A DNA stretch of 64,000 nt. Source: Linyphia triangularis (taxonomy: Eukaryota; Arthropoda; Arachnida; Araneae; Linyphiidae). Location: assembly GCA_963978545.1 (NCBI GenBank), contig OZ021732.1, forward strand, positions 29,666,123 to 29,730,122. Direction: 5' to 3'. The notes under the pieces are model-generated. The model was not told the origin of the DNA. It did no database searches and saw only the letters and a list, made by a program, of their open reading frames with translations. Positions 33,566 to 47,038 of this stretch are shown one piece after another (the stretch's first letter is position 1; each line of letters opens with the position of its first letter). A program made the position numbers and the translations under genes.

Positions 33566-34938
33566 CACCAGGGTAGGGTCGGCAGATTGCGGATCCTGAG
33601 CCTCATGCGACGTTTCTCATGTATATTTGCGGCTCTTCAAGTTCTAACTCAACTTAAGAATAAAGTAATACAGAAAAGAATGGTAATATATTTGTGCTTT
33701 GTTTAGTAAAAGCCGTATAAATTTACCGTGTAATCTGAAACCCGAGAAATAGGAAAAACGTGACGAAACACAGAGAGATGAGTAGTATGGACTGGTTCTC
33801 AAATAACAACTTTAAATCCACATCCACAGCGCCTTCGGGAATCTTCTCATTCGAAATACGAAACAATTAGAATTCGTAATAGATTTGAACCCACTATGGA
33901 TAGTCACAATCGCATCGAGCTTTTGTTGACGTTCGTTGATCTCTCGTCGCCAACTAAGATAAATAACACCTTTTGCGGTTGCGCTTGGTATTAAACCCAT
34001 TTTTGCCTTTGCTTTTGTTAAACTGTATATTAGGGAAACATGGCCACGACCGGTCAAAAGGAAGAGAAAAATTGGAATATAAGAAAAAGTTCGTGAATTA
34101 AGTTTGCATTCATTCCAAACAAAAATGGACGACCAACTTATCTCGTCTACCATGATTTTCATACCTTAAAAATGGAATAAAATTTTTTTGTCATATTGGT
34201 AAATTATCTCATATTGGTACTGCTTATATTTATTTTGCGGCTCTTTAAAAAGTTTGCGATTCTGATTATTGAATGTTGAAGCTCGACATTTTTTTTTTCT
34301 CTCTGCCAGAAAAATAGCATTTCAATAGTGTTGTAATCTATCCCCTGACATTTATTGGAATCTGCTCCATTTGATCCTATAAAAATTTAAAGTCTCTAAT
34401 TTATTTTTATAAAAGGAGTTTCGAGATTATGATGGTTTATTTGTAAGCGGAATTTTTTATTTGATTGAATGGATGAATATTAATTTTCTCAATAAAAGTG
34501 ATTTCAGAAAAAATTCGCGTTAAAAACAAAATTCAGTTTTTACTTGGCAGGTTATAAAATAGAATGCATTGCATAATAAAGCGCTTCTGATGAGAAATGT
34601 TGCTCAACCAAATCAAAGTACTGCATTTTATGAAACTTGATTACTTAACCGTTCGTCCATCAAATAACAGTGTCAGCGGGGGAAAATTGAAAGCTTGAAA
34701 TGTGCCTCATGTTGTAATGGGTGAGATCCTCTCCCTTACAACTTTCATTTATCAATCTATATCAATAAAAAAAAAAAAGAGTGTGTCTGATAGTCTAAAG
34801 AAAGTAACTTCCAATACGAGTAAAACTCTAAAATTTTATACATTAGTATTTTCCTCCCTCCCCCACACTCCATCTAATTTTGCTTTTCACATCCAGAATG
34901 TTAAACTTTTAATTAGTTTTTTTAATTAATATTTTTTA

Positions 34939-34976
<38 letters not shown>

Positions 34977-35189
34977 GGGAAAATACATCATCAATACCTA
35001 AATATCCTTCCAGATGGTAGCCCTAAAATCTTGTTAGTTTTCCTACAGGATTATTTTTTTTTTATTTATTATTCTTAATCAATTTTATACTGAGGAGAAC
35101 TTAATTTTTGTGAGTGCTATTGTTATTTACTTATTTTCTTCTCATAGGAAAGGGGGGGGGGGGGACTTGTATTGGGAAACGGTTAAAAA
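33566..35189. other. Right flank of the palindrome, non-coding
   Basis: A frame on the minus strand at 33812-34162 (116 codons) has no domain I can recognise. A TTTGCGGCTCTT motif occurs twice in direct orientation (near 33628 and 34237), so this could be an old transposon body. A poly-T run of more than 30 lies near 34939-34974. Confidence 0.4.
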
Positions 35190-35420
35190 TGTTTTACGGT
35201 TGCGCAGTAGTGAACCTTTTAGCAAGCAAAGCGAGCCTGTGCATGCGTAGCGATGGAATTTTTAGCAAGTAAGGCGAGCCTGGGTTTGAGTAGCAAAATG
35301 AATCTTTTAGAAAGTACGGGGGGCTGGTTCGTAAAACCTCAAAAGCTGGGATCTGCACACGTTGACGGGTCTCCGCTACACGGAGTCTCGCAGCTAATTT
35401 ATCATAAAGCACTAGAAACA
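35190..35420 (+). repeat. Fragment related to the Helitron 3' part
   Basis: Repeated AGTGAACCTTTTAGCAAG, AAAGCGAGCCTGTGC and GCGTAGCGATGG segments match the GAACCT-TCAGCGA-AGCGAGCCT repeats in the distal part of the Helitron at 50848-52516 (near 52240-52400). Neither Helitron terminus is present, so this is a broken piece or a related family. Confidence 0.45.
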
Positions 35421-36821
35421 ATTGCATTAAAAAATAATAGTTACTCTCCAACCGTAACACCCTACCATTATAACATAGCAATGCAATTGTGATACATCGA
35501 AAATGTGATTTGTAAATTACGAAGGATATTAAAATAATAGAAAATACAGTAAATTTATTACACATTTTAACTATTCTTGGAATGTAGTTGGCCACTTATC
35601 ATTTTAAAATCAAATATTTGGCGTTTTACTAGCACAGACGATTTGCTTCTATTTAAACTTTGATTTGTGAGTGTAATTTCAAAATTCATTGATAAATATA
35701 AACTGAATCAAAATTTCTAATTAGAGATATGTGATTTCAAAAATAGCTTTTCTGAATGAAAAGAAGAAAGGGAAATCTAAAATGATATGTTCTTGCGTAA
35801 ATACCTAACTATTCAAACCCGCCCAGTCTTTAGCTGATAAAAATAAACACTCATTCACCTGTGGGTATTGCTTTCTATCAAATGAACTAGGTTATCTTCC
35901 CGATAGAGGGAGCTTTCTCATACTGCTGACGTTTCATTTCTACGCCAGAAGCTTTTTGTTCGGAGAAATGTTATTCATTAAACTTTTCTCGTTTTCGTTT
36001 GGCGCTCTTCGACTTTTCACATGGACATTGTTCTAAATTGGTTCAGTTTGGGGGGTAAGTTAAAGTTGTTGTTTTTTTATTCGAATAGGCATTTCTCATT
36101 TACATACAAATTAGATTTGGTGTAATGATTTCTGTGGGATGAGAAATGATCGTGTTTCCTCAATAAGAGAAATAACTTATCTGGAATAAGGAGGCTTTGC
36201 TTTTATCACACACGGATGAGTTGTGAATATTTTAGAAGTTCAATCTTATCATTTATATGCAAATAAAAGTGATATTTTAAATTTTATATTTCAGACTTTC
36301 TATATAACTGAAATTATTGCCATAACACTTTGCGTATTTATATTTTAGTATATTTAAATAGAGATTCATTTTAAATACATTTATGTGGAATGGAAAGAGA
36401 GGTGTTAAATCAGGTGTTTTAGTGCCTCTTACCATCTGAACTATTTCAAAATAAGGAGGGCCATTTGTTAGTATTTTTCTTGTTACAATGTTACGGCCCG
36501 AGCTTAAGAAAACTACGAATAATCAACCAGTTTAAATGAAGCTGTCCAAAATAGCTAACTATTTTCTAACATTCTACTTTAACTTAGTTCGCAAATCGTT
36601 AAGCAATAGTATTGTTCTAAACATTTTCGAAACTACAGTGGAATTGAAACAGCATGGTTTCATTCTTCTTTTCATTGAGTGATGCTGTTTTTCTTTTACT
36701 TTATAACTCTGTAAAATGTTTTCTATTTAGAGTATAAGTATTATAAAACCTTGTACAGTGACATTTGAAAATGAGAAATAATAATTTATAAAATTATAAG
36801 ATAAAGTAAACATTCTTTTTG

Positions 36822-36855
<34 letters not shown>

Positions 36856-37560
36856 TAGTCTAATAGCTTAAAAGATAAGCAAGTATTTTTAATGAAAAAA
36901 CTTTTTTCTTTGATAAAATCCTAAAATATTCTTTCTTTGATAATATCCTAAATTAATTCCTTTTGACGAATTATAACTCTGTAACAAGTGCTTTTATTAT
37001 TGTCTGCATGTATATCAGAAAATCCGCGTTGCTAAGAAAGATAATCGGATAAATAAAGTTTGATATAAATATTTATGTTTATAAAAATATCATGAATGAT
37101 CACTTTTACTAGAAATATTTTGTTTGTATTGCCATCTTCAATCTGCTTTATTTTTTAAAATCGGTTCTCAGTCACTTTATCAGGTGTATCAAAATAAAAT
37201 ATAAAAATAACTTCCAAGTTCAAACAAAAATTCAGACTTCCGTCACAAACAAAATTCCTTTATACTTCAATGGGTCAAAAATATTCAGCTACAGTGTTAC
37301 TATTTAAAAAAAAAAAAAAATCTTGACAATTATGAGTATTTGTTTGTGAAGATATGACTAAACAGTGTGATTTGATGGACTTTGAAAGTGGCATGGTTAT
37401 GAATATCGAAGTATATGGAAACCACTGCATTTATTAAATGTTACGACTAGCAGAAACGTTTTGGTTAGTATAAAGTGCAGAATCTACAAAATCGTCAGTG
37501 GGAAAATAATTACACAAGTTGTTTTAAAAAGCGATACACATAAAAAAAAAACAAGTTTGT
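35421..37560. other. AT-rich non-coding DNA
   Basis: No gene or element ends were recognised; a poly-T run lies near 36826-36850. Confidence 0.5.
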
Positions 37561-37563
37561 AAT

Positions 37564-37808
37564 AAAACCTTAACACCTTTGGTGATAAGATATCAAATAA
37601 TTGTTTTGCTATCTCAATACAATTATTTATAGGACGTCATTATAACCCAAAAAGTATCAATAAAAAATCAATTCCGACATTAATCGAAGCCGCTGTATCA
37701 ACTTTTGATTTTGGCATGATTGTAATTTAACGGTTAACACCTGTGGTGATATGATAACAAATAATTGTTTTGCTAACTCAATACAATTCTTTATGGGACG
37801 TCACTATA
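37564..37808. repeat. Two direct repeats, period ~168 bp
   Basis: Segments with GGTGATA, CAAATAATTGTTTTGCTA, CTCAATACAATT and GGACGTCA-TATAACGC-type sequence occur at about 37564-37641 and 37732-37808. The element type is unknown. Confidence 0.6.
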
Positions 37809-39524
37809 ACGCATGTTATAATGACGCATGTTCATCGATGGGGATAGAGTACACTACCTTTTACCAAATAGCTCCTTGACAAAGTATTTTCTTTGCGAAA
37901 CTATAAAAGAAATCTCGAATTGTTTTAATGCATCTCTGACAATTTATTATACACACCTCAGTGCTTCTTTGAGTAATATGTCGGATACTTTTAATACTAA
38001 ATCGCACTTTTAATACTATGTCGGATCTTTTTATAGTCTTTAAAAAATGGTCAAAGCATGATCCTTGATTCCGATGTGTTGTAGATTTCTGCACTGCTGT
38101 CTTTTACTGTCTTAATTAGCTCTGGACATTTTATGCTCACCTGAGTATCAGTTGATGCTGACACGATTTGCACACAATGGTCACAATTTACTCCATATTC
38201 TATTTTTAGTTGATATTCGTATTAAACGCTTTAATAACCTTTCACTTCTGGTCTTGACCATTTTACGAATGCAGTGGTTTCGTCGTTGAGACTCACTTCA
38301 TGGTTCGAACCTCTTTAAACATCCTACTTTCAAAGTTCATCAAACCATATTATTTAGTCGTTGGTGTGATCTATTCTTTTATATACACTACCCTGAACAC
38401 TTTGTATTTCATTTACCATAGGGTATTTACAAACATTGAACTAGACTTGTATCGAAGTACTGATTCTTGAAAGCAAGATTTTGGAAAATGCTTAGCTTGC
38501 AGATTTTAGATGAACCCGATTGTTTTAATGAACCAAGAATATTTGAAAGCAGATTTTAACATTGCTTTAGGACCAAAACAATAAATAAAATAGGATTTCA
38601 AGGAAATTAAAAAACCAAGTAGCACAGCAGTATTGGTCACTGTCGGAAACAGGGTTTCTCGATGAAGATTGGCCAATCTTGACTGAAACTCAAGCATCGT
38701 TCTAAAATACAAAAGTACTTAAAAATAAACATGTCAAAAACATCACAAAACATATTTTTTAGCCTCCGTCCTTTCTTATAAATAAAATATTTCAATTTTT
38801 AAATTGTGCATCAACGTTCCGGTACTTCCAGTATGTTTCATCCTGCATTGGACGTGGTTGAACAATATCGGTAACAACACCCGGTTTCCCCATCGGGATT
38901 GGTGAATGTCGAGAGATATTTGACAGAGTTATGTTGTGCTATTGAAGAAGAAGTGTGTTACTAAATCAATGTATAAATTTGTATGAACTTTTCTAGAACT
39001 TTAGGTCTAGCAAATTAGCCTTATTAAGACGGTGAATAATATGGGTATAAATTTTATGATAAAAGTTTATTTCAATATTCAATTCACATATTATTTTGAT
39101 ATAAAACACAAAAATATAAATACCAAAACTGTAAACTAAACTTTTTCCTGTGATTAAAAATATATTTCTTTAACGAAAAGTTATTGTGGATAGAAAATTA
39201 AGTTTTCAATAAATTACTTTATCAAACAAGCAATAAAACCTTCTCTTCAATAATTTAAAATTCAAGAGTTCATTTGTGCATAATTAGTTGAAAATCATGT
39301 TAGTTAAATTATTAAAATGCTAAATTTAAACTGAACTTAATCTTGATTAATAACAATGAATTTAAAAAATCTTTGTATCTCCAGTTTAACGTAAGAATCT
39401 TTATATCCTTTTAAATGTCCAACTGGTAAATGGTTTCAATAGTATTGAAATGTAGATACCCTTACTTTTTTTAAACATACATATATTAGGGTGTGTCTCA
39501 TATGCCACTAAAAATTAATTTTTA
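37809..39524. other. Non-coding DNA, no assigned feature
   Basis: Short frames only; none resembles a known protein. Confidence 0.5.
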
Positions 39525-39535
39525 AATTTTTTAAC

Positions 39536-39715
39536 GTGTTGGTTGTTCTTAGATTATCTGGCGCCGTCAGCAACACAAGGGCAATAATGCGCCGAAACAT
39601 TCATCATTAGACAAGCTAACATACATTTACAAACACCCATGCCTAACACAGGACTCGAACCCGCAACCTCGCGATCTAGAAGCTAGCACGCTAACCACTA
39701 TACCATTTGGTCGGC
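39536..39715 (-). repeat. tRNA-derived SINE (family 2), copy 2
   Basis: Full-length copy with the same tRNA head (B-box GGTTCGAGTCC as read on the minus strand with one change) and body as the copy at 8436. The target duplication is 11 bp, AATTTTTTAAC (39525-39535 and 39716-39726). Confidence 0.9.
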
Positions 39716-39841
39716 AATTTTTTAACATGATACACTTTCAAATGATTCCTTTTGGGGAAAAAACACATGTGCAAAAGCTTTGAGTAATTTAAATAAAATT
39801 AAGGGGTTGCTACCGGCAATTGAAATTACCACTATCTTGGA

Positions 39842-40010
39842 GGTTCGAGTCCCGTGTTGGCATGGGTGTTTGTAAATGTATGTTGGCTTGTCTAATGACG
39901 AATGTTTCGGCGCATTATAGCCCTCGTGTTGCTGACGGCGCCAGATAATCTGAATACAACCAACCAACCAACCAACCAACCAACCAACCAACCAACCAAC
40001 CAACCAACCA
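39842..40010 (+). repeat. tRNA-derived SINE (family 2), copy 3, 5'-truncated
   Basis: The copy starts exactly in the B-box (GGTTCGAGTCCCGTG), runs through the body and ends in a long CCAA/CAAC tail (about 39957-40010). It is flanked by a 14-bp duplication, ACCACTATCTTGGA (39828-39841 and 40011-40024). Truncation at the head shows LINE-type target-primed insertion. An open frame on the reverse strand encoding a GWLV repeat is only the tail in translation. Confidence 0.92.
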
Positions 40011-40024
40011 ACCACTATCTTGGA

Positions 40025-42411
40025 AAAAGTCAAGTTTTTTAACTTTAAAGTATAAAAATTTGAGAAAAAGAAAAATCTCCATTTTCAGCTTTTTTTTTTT
40101 TATTACATATAATCATTCATAAACATATTACAAACCTATGTAGTGTGTATAATATACACTGTGTTTATATATTTTATTATGAAATGTTAATAATGAAATA
40201 AAACTGAGGCATGAATTCTTTTTTTTTTTTTTTTTTTTAAAGCATTTGTAGTCATTGAAAAGTACTGATATTTTGTTTCGCTCAAAATGTACGAACCCTG
40301 GTGTTTTTGTACACACTAACTATTTTACTTCCTTGAGTTTGTCCAATCACGAAACAGTTTTTCTATTTTAGTAACCATATGCTGTTTTAATTTCGTTGGT
40401 ATTCAGGCTTTAGCCCACACCTCTATGCCATGTATAGTTGTTGAGAATGACAAGCATTTTTAATTTTTTGCTTCAAAATCTGCTTGAATGGAAAAATAGA
40501 GACATGGTTTCTCCGCTGGATGGAAGTTTTCTATGATTCAATGAAGAGAATGCTTGGCCTATGACCCATATCATGGCTTATTTTCTAGTTGTAGATTTTA
40601 TCATTGAAGACAAAGAAGTGGTTGCCATGATGAAATTGATGACTTAGAAAAGTTATAGATAATTTAAACTAAGCTCACTATTAGTGAGAAATATTAATGT
40701 ACATCAGTATGACAACAGTTTCAATGAACAGCAGACCACATGCAGTTACATCAGAAGAAAGTAAACTTAAACAATGAAATGGTTGCGTTTAAAGTTAAGA
40801 AACAGTTAAATTGTTTGATTACAGGTAATGTAGTTTTACAGAATATGGTGTAGTTTTAAAATCACAAAAACAAGGTCGGCAATTATAAATAAAGATAAGA
40901 AAAAAAGTTGAAGTATTGATTGTTAAAGACCATCAATTAAATAAATGTTTTCAAAACAATCTTTTCAAATCAACTTTTTCAAATTTTAGTTCTTTAGTTA
41001 AAATTGATATGTTACTCCTATATTGATATGAGTTACTTGAGCTAAAATCAATCTAAGCTACCTAAACATAATGTATATAAAGATTCAATAACTACTGTCT
41101 GAATAATTAAATATTCTAATAAATGCATGAAAAACTTTCATTGCAATGCTTGCTAATGCTAAATTTGTCAAATTTTCCATAGCTCTAAATATCTTTTGAT
41201 TTTAATGAAAAAAAAAAAATTGGGATTTTTTTCTCATCAAATGGAACATAATGGAAGGGTGTCCCTTAAAAAATTAACACTTTCGAAAATAAGTCGCACC
41301 CTAACATATATGGCCTCATTTAGAGCATGCCTCTAATTTGCACTCTCTTATTATTAGAATACGGAATTTAAATAGTAAAAATGTACGTAATGTTATTGTA
41401 ATGTCTAATTAAGTTTCAAAGTTTTTATTTTTAGAATAACATAGTCACAACTCTAAAATAATTAAAATGTTAATGGATAGAAATGTTAATATGCCTAGAG
41501 GATGACTAGTCATAAAAGAAATTCAACCATGTTTTACGTGATTTCTGAACGTGAAATTACTGCGATAAATTTATATTACAATTCAATTAATCGCATATTT
41601 TTCTTCATTAATAATCGTTATGTATAATTTCATATAATATCACCATATTTATAAATACCATCAAAGTTTAGCTTTTCATCGCCTTAATAGGAAAACAAAA
41701 TGCATTTGTATTATTTTAAACTTATCTTTACTGCTAAATTTAAGTTTAAAACTAAATTATTAATCCTAACGTACTGTACCATGGAACTCCAAAATTGAAA
41801 GAAGTATACACCAGTTCTTTGAAAAAAAATTATTCAAATTAATTGATAGTAGGCTCCCAAATTTTGTGTATTACGATTCATTTCTTTTACATAGCTGTTA
41901 ACTATTTTTTTTTCTTTTGAATTCTACTTATTGACTCAACCACGGCAACTCTTCCCTCATTTTATTATACTAACAACGGTACAAAAGCTACAATCCATTA
42001 TTTTATTATTTATTGTATTCTGTAAAATGATAGTATTAAAGAAAGTTTTTATAAAATTCTAAATATGACATTGATACAATGACACAATCCTCTGGTACAA
42101 TGTTTCATTCCATCAATGTTTATTTTTTCAGATTTGTTCTTTCAAATATTTTTGTTTAAAAAAATGCTCAAAGGTATAAAGATATATGATGCGAATGACA
42201 AGAAACACCAAAACAATTTAGGAAAACAAAATATCAAAATCATTCTTCTTCCAGTGGCAGGCAATAAAAATACTCTTCAGGGAACGTAGCCGTACCCAGC
42301 CTTCAGGTGAAACAAATTCTTTTGCAATTCAAGATTTTAACAACCTAAAAACAATACCTTTTTACTTTTAATTAAACATGTGTTAACATAATGTGATAAA
42401 AATATTGCATT
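40025..42411. other. AT-rich non-coding DNA
   Basis: No gene was recognised; a poly-T tract lies at about 40219-40238. Confidence 0.5.
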
Positions 42412-43150
42412 CGGTATTTTTTTTTTTTTTTTTAAATATATACACTATTATTAGAACGTGTTCGGTTCGAAAAAGTGGTCTAGAAAAAATGCATGTGCAT
42501 GTTTCTATGGTCAGCATAACTTCCGAACAAACTGACCTACTATGTTCAAATTTTGTATACGAGTTAGTCGTTGTCATAGAACCTGCCATTAAGGTTTTTG
42601 TCAAAATTGTATATGCACACAAAGTAGCTACCATTGAAAAATCTGTGTTTTTCAGGAATTGCCCAAAAAAAAACGACTCTAACAATTTTGATCAAAATCG
42701 CTGTGGTAACGCCTTTTAAGGGGCTCTAAACATTCTTATCTCCAAAAATATGTTAGAAAATTCGATAAAGGTGTAAAAATGGAAAAAAGAATGTCTTTAA
42801 CACAGAGCTCTATTCCCTTGGGCATCACCCATCAATGACTGTTTTCAGTCACAAGAAATGATAATGTGAAATTGATCGAAAAGCATATCGCCAATATCAC
42901 CGTTTGGTGATTTGTATTTTTATTTTATTGATTTATTTAATTTTTTTGCTAATGTAGAAATTATCATCAAAAATATCGCCTAGCGAGCCATTTTTTTTAA
43001 AAAAATTTTTTTTATTTTTTTATATTTTTTTTTAATTAATAAAAATATGAAGACTAAACTGTAAATTACATCAAACCATCAAACCATGGCAAATTTAAAT
43101 GTAATAACCAGTATTAAGTGTAACTGAAAGTTGTGCGATGTCCTACATCC
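42412..43150 (-). repeat. Hairpin-ended dispersed repeat, copy 5
   Basis: Reversed copy: on the minus strand the head is near 43150 (GGATGTAGGACATCGCACAA) and the body runs down to a poly-A and ACCGAATGC segment near 42412, where it stops before the terminal hairpin. The two overlapping frames at 42383-42719 are conservation shadows. Confidence 0.65.
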
Positions 43151-43677
43151 CAAGTTTAACTTATAAGCTATTTGGTTTTTGACAGTCATTATCACTAAGA
43201 GGCCTCTTCTACACAGGTTTCTATTGCTGTATATTGGGTCTTTTTACCAAACATTTACAATTGGGAAGTATTTAATGATTGAAATATCTCCCTATTAATA
43301 TTAACGACATATGATAACCAAAAACTGTCGATTTTGAGAAATTACATCTTCGATGAACAATGTAATGGATTTGAATGTCAACATTTGTAGATTTGAAGAT
43401 CAATGCCTAGCGGCAAAACATAATTAAAACTGTCTTTAGCAAGATGTTTTCTTCTCGCAAGGATGAGAACACAATATTACATGAATTTAGTGTTGAAAGT
43501 TTTGGTAGTTTTCTAAAAGATAATTTGGCTGTAAAAGATATTATGATTTAAATATTAATCATGTTTGTTCTTAAAAATCTTCGATGTACAATTCTTAATT
43601 CCCTCATCATCCCCAATTAAAAAATTTTAAGATGAAAAAAAGCATAAGGCTCTACTTCTAAGGAGTTTAAAGTTGTA

Positions 43678-43710
<33 letters not shown>

Positions 43711-45130
43711 TAGTAGGAGTAGTAGTATTTCGAAGTAGTTAAAGAAAACATTATTAATTTTGTCTTTTAGTACAATTATTGACAACTAGTTAAGACGGAT
43801 TTTTACTTTGACTTGATCCGTTTGAGTTATGCTTTTTATGAGGAATTGTCACTTGTAATGGGGTAAATGCAACCACCAACGAAGTGTGAACACAGACTAT
43901 AAAAAAAGCTTTTAAAAGTCAACATCAACATAAATCTGCAGTATATGTTTTTAAGATACTTCTGGGGGTTTTTTTTGGTTTTTTTTTTATTCATCATCAG
44001 TTTTATCCAAGAAATTATTTATTGGTTTTTGTTATCTTACACTGCTGGAGTTAAAGTTTCCCGCCTCCTTTTTCTTGAAAATATACTTTTTTAAATCCTT
44101 TATATCAACTTCGATTTTGTGTGTGTGTGTGTGTCGAGGGGGGGGGGGGAGGGCTCTGCGACCGCCTAATTAATCCCTTTGCCGTCATCCAATCGAGCTG
44201 AAACTTGCCAGATAGATTCTATGTCGATGACAAATGCATTCTATCAAATTCTGGGACTGTTACTGTCACCAAAAGGTCGATTTTACGGAATACTAATAAA
44301 CCATCCAATCGCGTTAAAATAGCATTAAACCGGCCATTGTTGAAACTCTTTCCTGTTGCCACAATTTTTTTTAATAAATAAATAAATAAAAATTAAAAAA
44401 AAAATAAGTTGTTTTAATCAGAATAAATTTACGATACTTGGTTGTGGATGTGAGTGTGACTTTCATTTTTGATGCGCTTTTATTAGCTTCGTATGTATCT
44501 ATGTAACGGAATCTTTGAACTCAATTTTCGACCACTTCAAAACGTTTGATTAATTTGAAATTTTGCACAATTATCAAGGACCGATGTCAATACAATAATT
44601 CAATAAGTTTGTCGCATTATCGCAAGGGTTAGCTCGTGTTGCCATTGCGACATTATACTCCAACTAACCAACCAACCTTCTCCGGAATCGAACCCTGGTG
44701 TCCCGTTACCCGTTACAACTTACAACCACAGTAGTCACAGAACCTATCATCGCCAGTTGATAAGGCAGACATTTGAAAAAACTGTCGTAAGCACTACGGT
44801 TATACTATCAGCAAAAAGTTATTCAGATTTATCATATAATAATCATGGACGAGCCACCGATTGGTTTTGATCTAATATAAAAGTATTCCTTTCATCAGGT
44901 CGGAACTCTGGATTGCAAGGATTAGCTCTAGAAATACCACAGTTTTCCATGTAAATGTGGACACGATCTAAGGGACCATAACCGAAATAATGAGCTGTTC
45001 GCGGTTTCACCTTAATATGACGTGTTCTGAGACATGCATGAGTTAATCATTGAGATAAGCATAGGACTACTGGCCGGATCAACTAATAGGAAGTTTCATT
45101 CACGTTTTACAAATGAATAATTAATAGTTT
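43151..45130. other. Non-coding DNA with microsatellites
   Basis: An (AGT)n-like tract lies at about 43676-43730 and (GT)n followed by poly-G at 44119-44152. Near 44680-44700 a GGAATCGAACCCTGG segment resembles a B-box on the minus strand next to CCAACCAACC, possibly a different SINE fragment. Confidence 0.45.
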
Positions 45131-45139
45131 AAAAAACTA

Positions 45140-45172
45140 AAAACACGCTTTAATAGAAAGCGTGTTTTTTTA
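45140..45172. repeat. Short perfect hairpin
   Basis: AAAAACACGCTTT and AAAGCGTGTTTTT flank a short loop AATAG. The same motif forms the outer ends of the foldback at 45471-45788. Confidence 0.7.
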
Positions 45173-45470
45173 GTCGCATTAACCTTACCAGGATCTTCAG
45201 GATTAACAATTTTTCGTATTCAGAGACACGGTAGCGTTTTGTGCCAAGTAATACGAGGTATAATAAAGTATACACACGACTTAAATTTGAGACAAGCATG
45301 TGACTATTGGCAGGAATAACTGGAGAGTTTTGTATACTTAACTAAAAAAATTAACTAAAAAAAATTATAGTTTACAACTAAAATAATTGATGGTTTAAAA
45401 AACTAAAAAACACTCTTTAAAAGAAAACCAAACTAAAGAGTAGAAAATTAATATTAGTTTAAAAAAACTA

Positions 45471-45788
45471 AAAAATACGCTTTAATAGAAAACTGAACTA
45501 AAAAGTAGAAAATAATTTTTAAATAAGTTTGAAATAAGAATAAAGGGATTAACAAGAAATAAATAATTTTATCGTAAAAAAGCGTGGGGTGCTTTTTAAG
45601 ATATTTTCAAAATGGCTCTACTTTTACCAATATCTGTCGTTAAACATTTACAACAATTGACAACAAGCACCCCACGCTTTTTTTATGATAAAGTAAATAA
45701 TTCTTGTTAGTCACTCTATTCTTATTTCATATTTATTTAAAATTATTTTCCACTTTTTAGTTCACTTTTCTATTAAAGCGTGTTTTTT
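45471..45788. repeat. Foldback element with ~124-bp arms
   Basis: The left arm 45471-45594 and right arm 45665-45788 are inverted copies at roughly 90% identity, with outer TACGCTTTAATAGAAAA and inner GCGTGGGGTGCTT, separated by about 70 nt. Two further partial copies of the outer motif lie just to the left (near 45140 and 45415), so it may be the core of a larger decayed element. No duplication was identified. Confidence 0.7.
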
Positions 45789-45916
45789 TTGTTTTTTTTT
45801 TTTGTTTTTTTTAAAGTTTTTAAAACTATTATTTATTAATATATACATTTTCAAGCGTAGTTATATTAAAAACCTTGTTTTTATGGGTTATATTACTATG
45901 CCTCTAAAAGATAGAT

Positions 45917-46101
45917 ATGCCGACGGTATAGTGGTTAGCACTAGCTTCTAGACCGCGAGGCTGTGGGTTCGATTCCCGTGTAAGGAGGCATGGGTGTTTG
46001 TAAATGTATGTTGGCTTGTCAAATGACGAATATTTAGGTGCATTATAGCCCTCGTGTTGCTGACGGCGCCAGATGATCTGAAAACAATCAACCAACCAAC
46101 C
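45917..46101 (+). repeat. tRNA-derived SINE (family 2), copy 4
   Basis: Full-length copy with A-box-like TAGTGGTTAGC, B-box GGTTCGATTCCC and the conserved body, ending in a CCAA tail. The flanks share AAAAGATA(A)GAT with a one-base indel, a probable target duplication. Confidence 0.88.
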
Positions 46102-46790
46102 AAAAGATAAGATGTACCCTGCGCATTATTTTTTGTTGATATGCACCTGTAAAAATTATAAATTTGGTTGCACTTGCCCCAATGATTTTCAAATGGGTTA
46201 AGTACACATAAAAAAATAATAATATATCTGTTCGAACTTAAGAACTTGTTTATTCTCCTATGATAGTTTGTGATAAAGCAACCAATTTGTAAGGAAATGC
46301 GCAGAATTCGTGTTTTTTAGCAGAATGGAGTTTAGAATGACCTATTCAAAGGCTATATTATAAAACTTTAACTATATAGTGTGCATCGAAGTGTGCCTGT
46401 TGCGTATACAATACAGCAGGTGGAATAACAGTCGTCAAAACCTTAAATAACAGTCGTCAAAACCTTAGAGACTTTATTTTCAAATAAATACGTTAAATTT
46501 ATGAAGCAATATACAAACATATAAAAATACGTATTAGCCCTAGTTTCACAGACAGTTATTTTTATCATTCAGTTTTCCCGCTATCTATATAGTAGTACTA
46601 AACGTAGATTTACTTTTTTTTTTTATTTTAATATTCCATCCCATCAATTGAAAAATATTAGTATTTATTGCTGAACATAACAGATTCCAAACATTCCCTA
46701 TACAGATTCTCTACATCATACTTTTTCGGTTATAAGAAATACATATTCACATGTAAAGAAGGTTACCGTATTTAAACTGAGCCTGTTTGG
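46102..46790. other. Non-coding DNA upstream of the Gypsy-like element
   Basis: A 22-bp tandem pair containing ATAACAGTCGTCAAAACCTT lies at about 46425-46470. No LTR was identified in this stretch. Confidence 0.4.
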
Positions 46791-47038
46791 ATTAAGAGTG
46801 GTGGGAGATGAGAATCGTTGACCGGACCCAAAATAGTAGGAACAAATGGGAATTCGGAATCACTCAAGACGTCTTATCTTTGAGTCAAGGGAAAAGCGGT
46901 TTAAAAAGTGGTGGGAATTAATATCGCATGCACAGAAGTCTTAATAATGTGAGTTTTGAGAGTAGTAATGAAAGATGCAGCCCACCATCGCATCGTCGGG
47001 GTAGATAATGAAGATTTCAAGGAATAAATGAAGATTTC

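Noticed and set aside
33812..34162. 116-codon minus-strand frame
   Set aside because: No domain I can name and no supporting splice or polyadenylation context; kept only as a note in the flank entry.
35194..35595. 133-codon minus-strand frame
   Set aside because: Covers a Helitron-related repeat fragment and unrelated flank; fortuitous.
39722..40033. 103-codon frame with GWLV repeats
   Set aside because: Reverse-strand reading of the SINE CCAA tail and body; the frame at 45904-46095 is likewise a SINE shadow.
44600..44760. Possible tRNA gene or SINE fragment (GGAATCGAACCCTGG)
   Set aside because: A B-box-like match exists on the minus strand next to CCAACC, but no A-box or cloverleaf could be built and no body matches the SINE families here.
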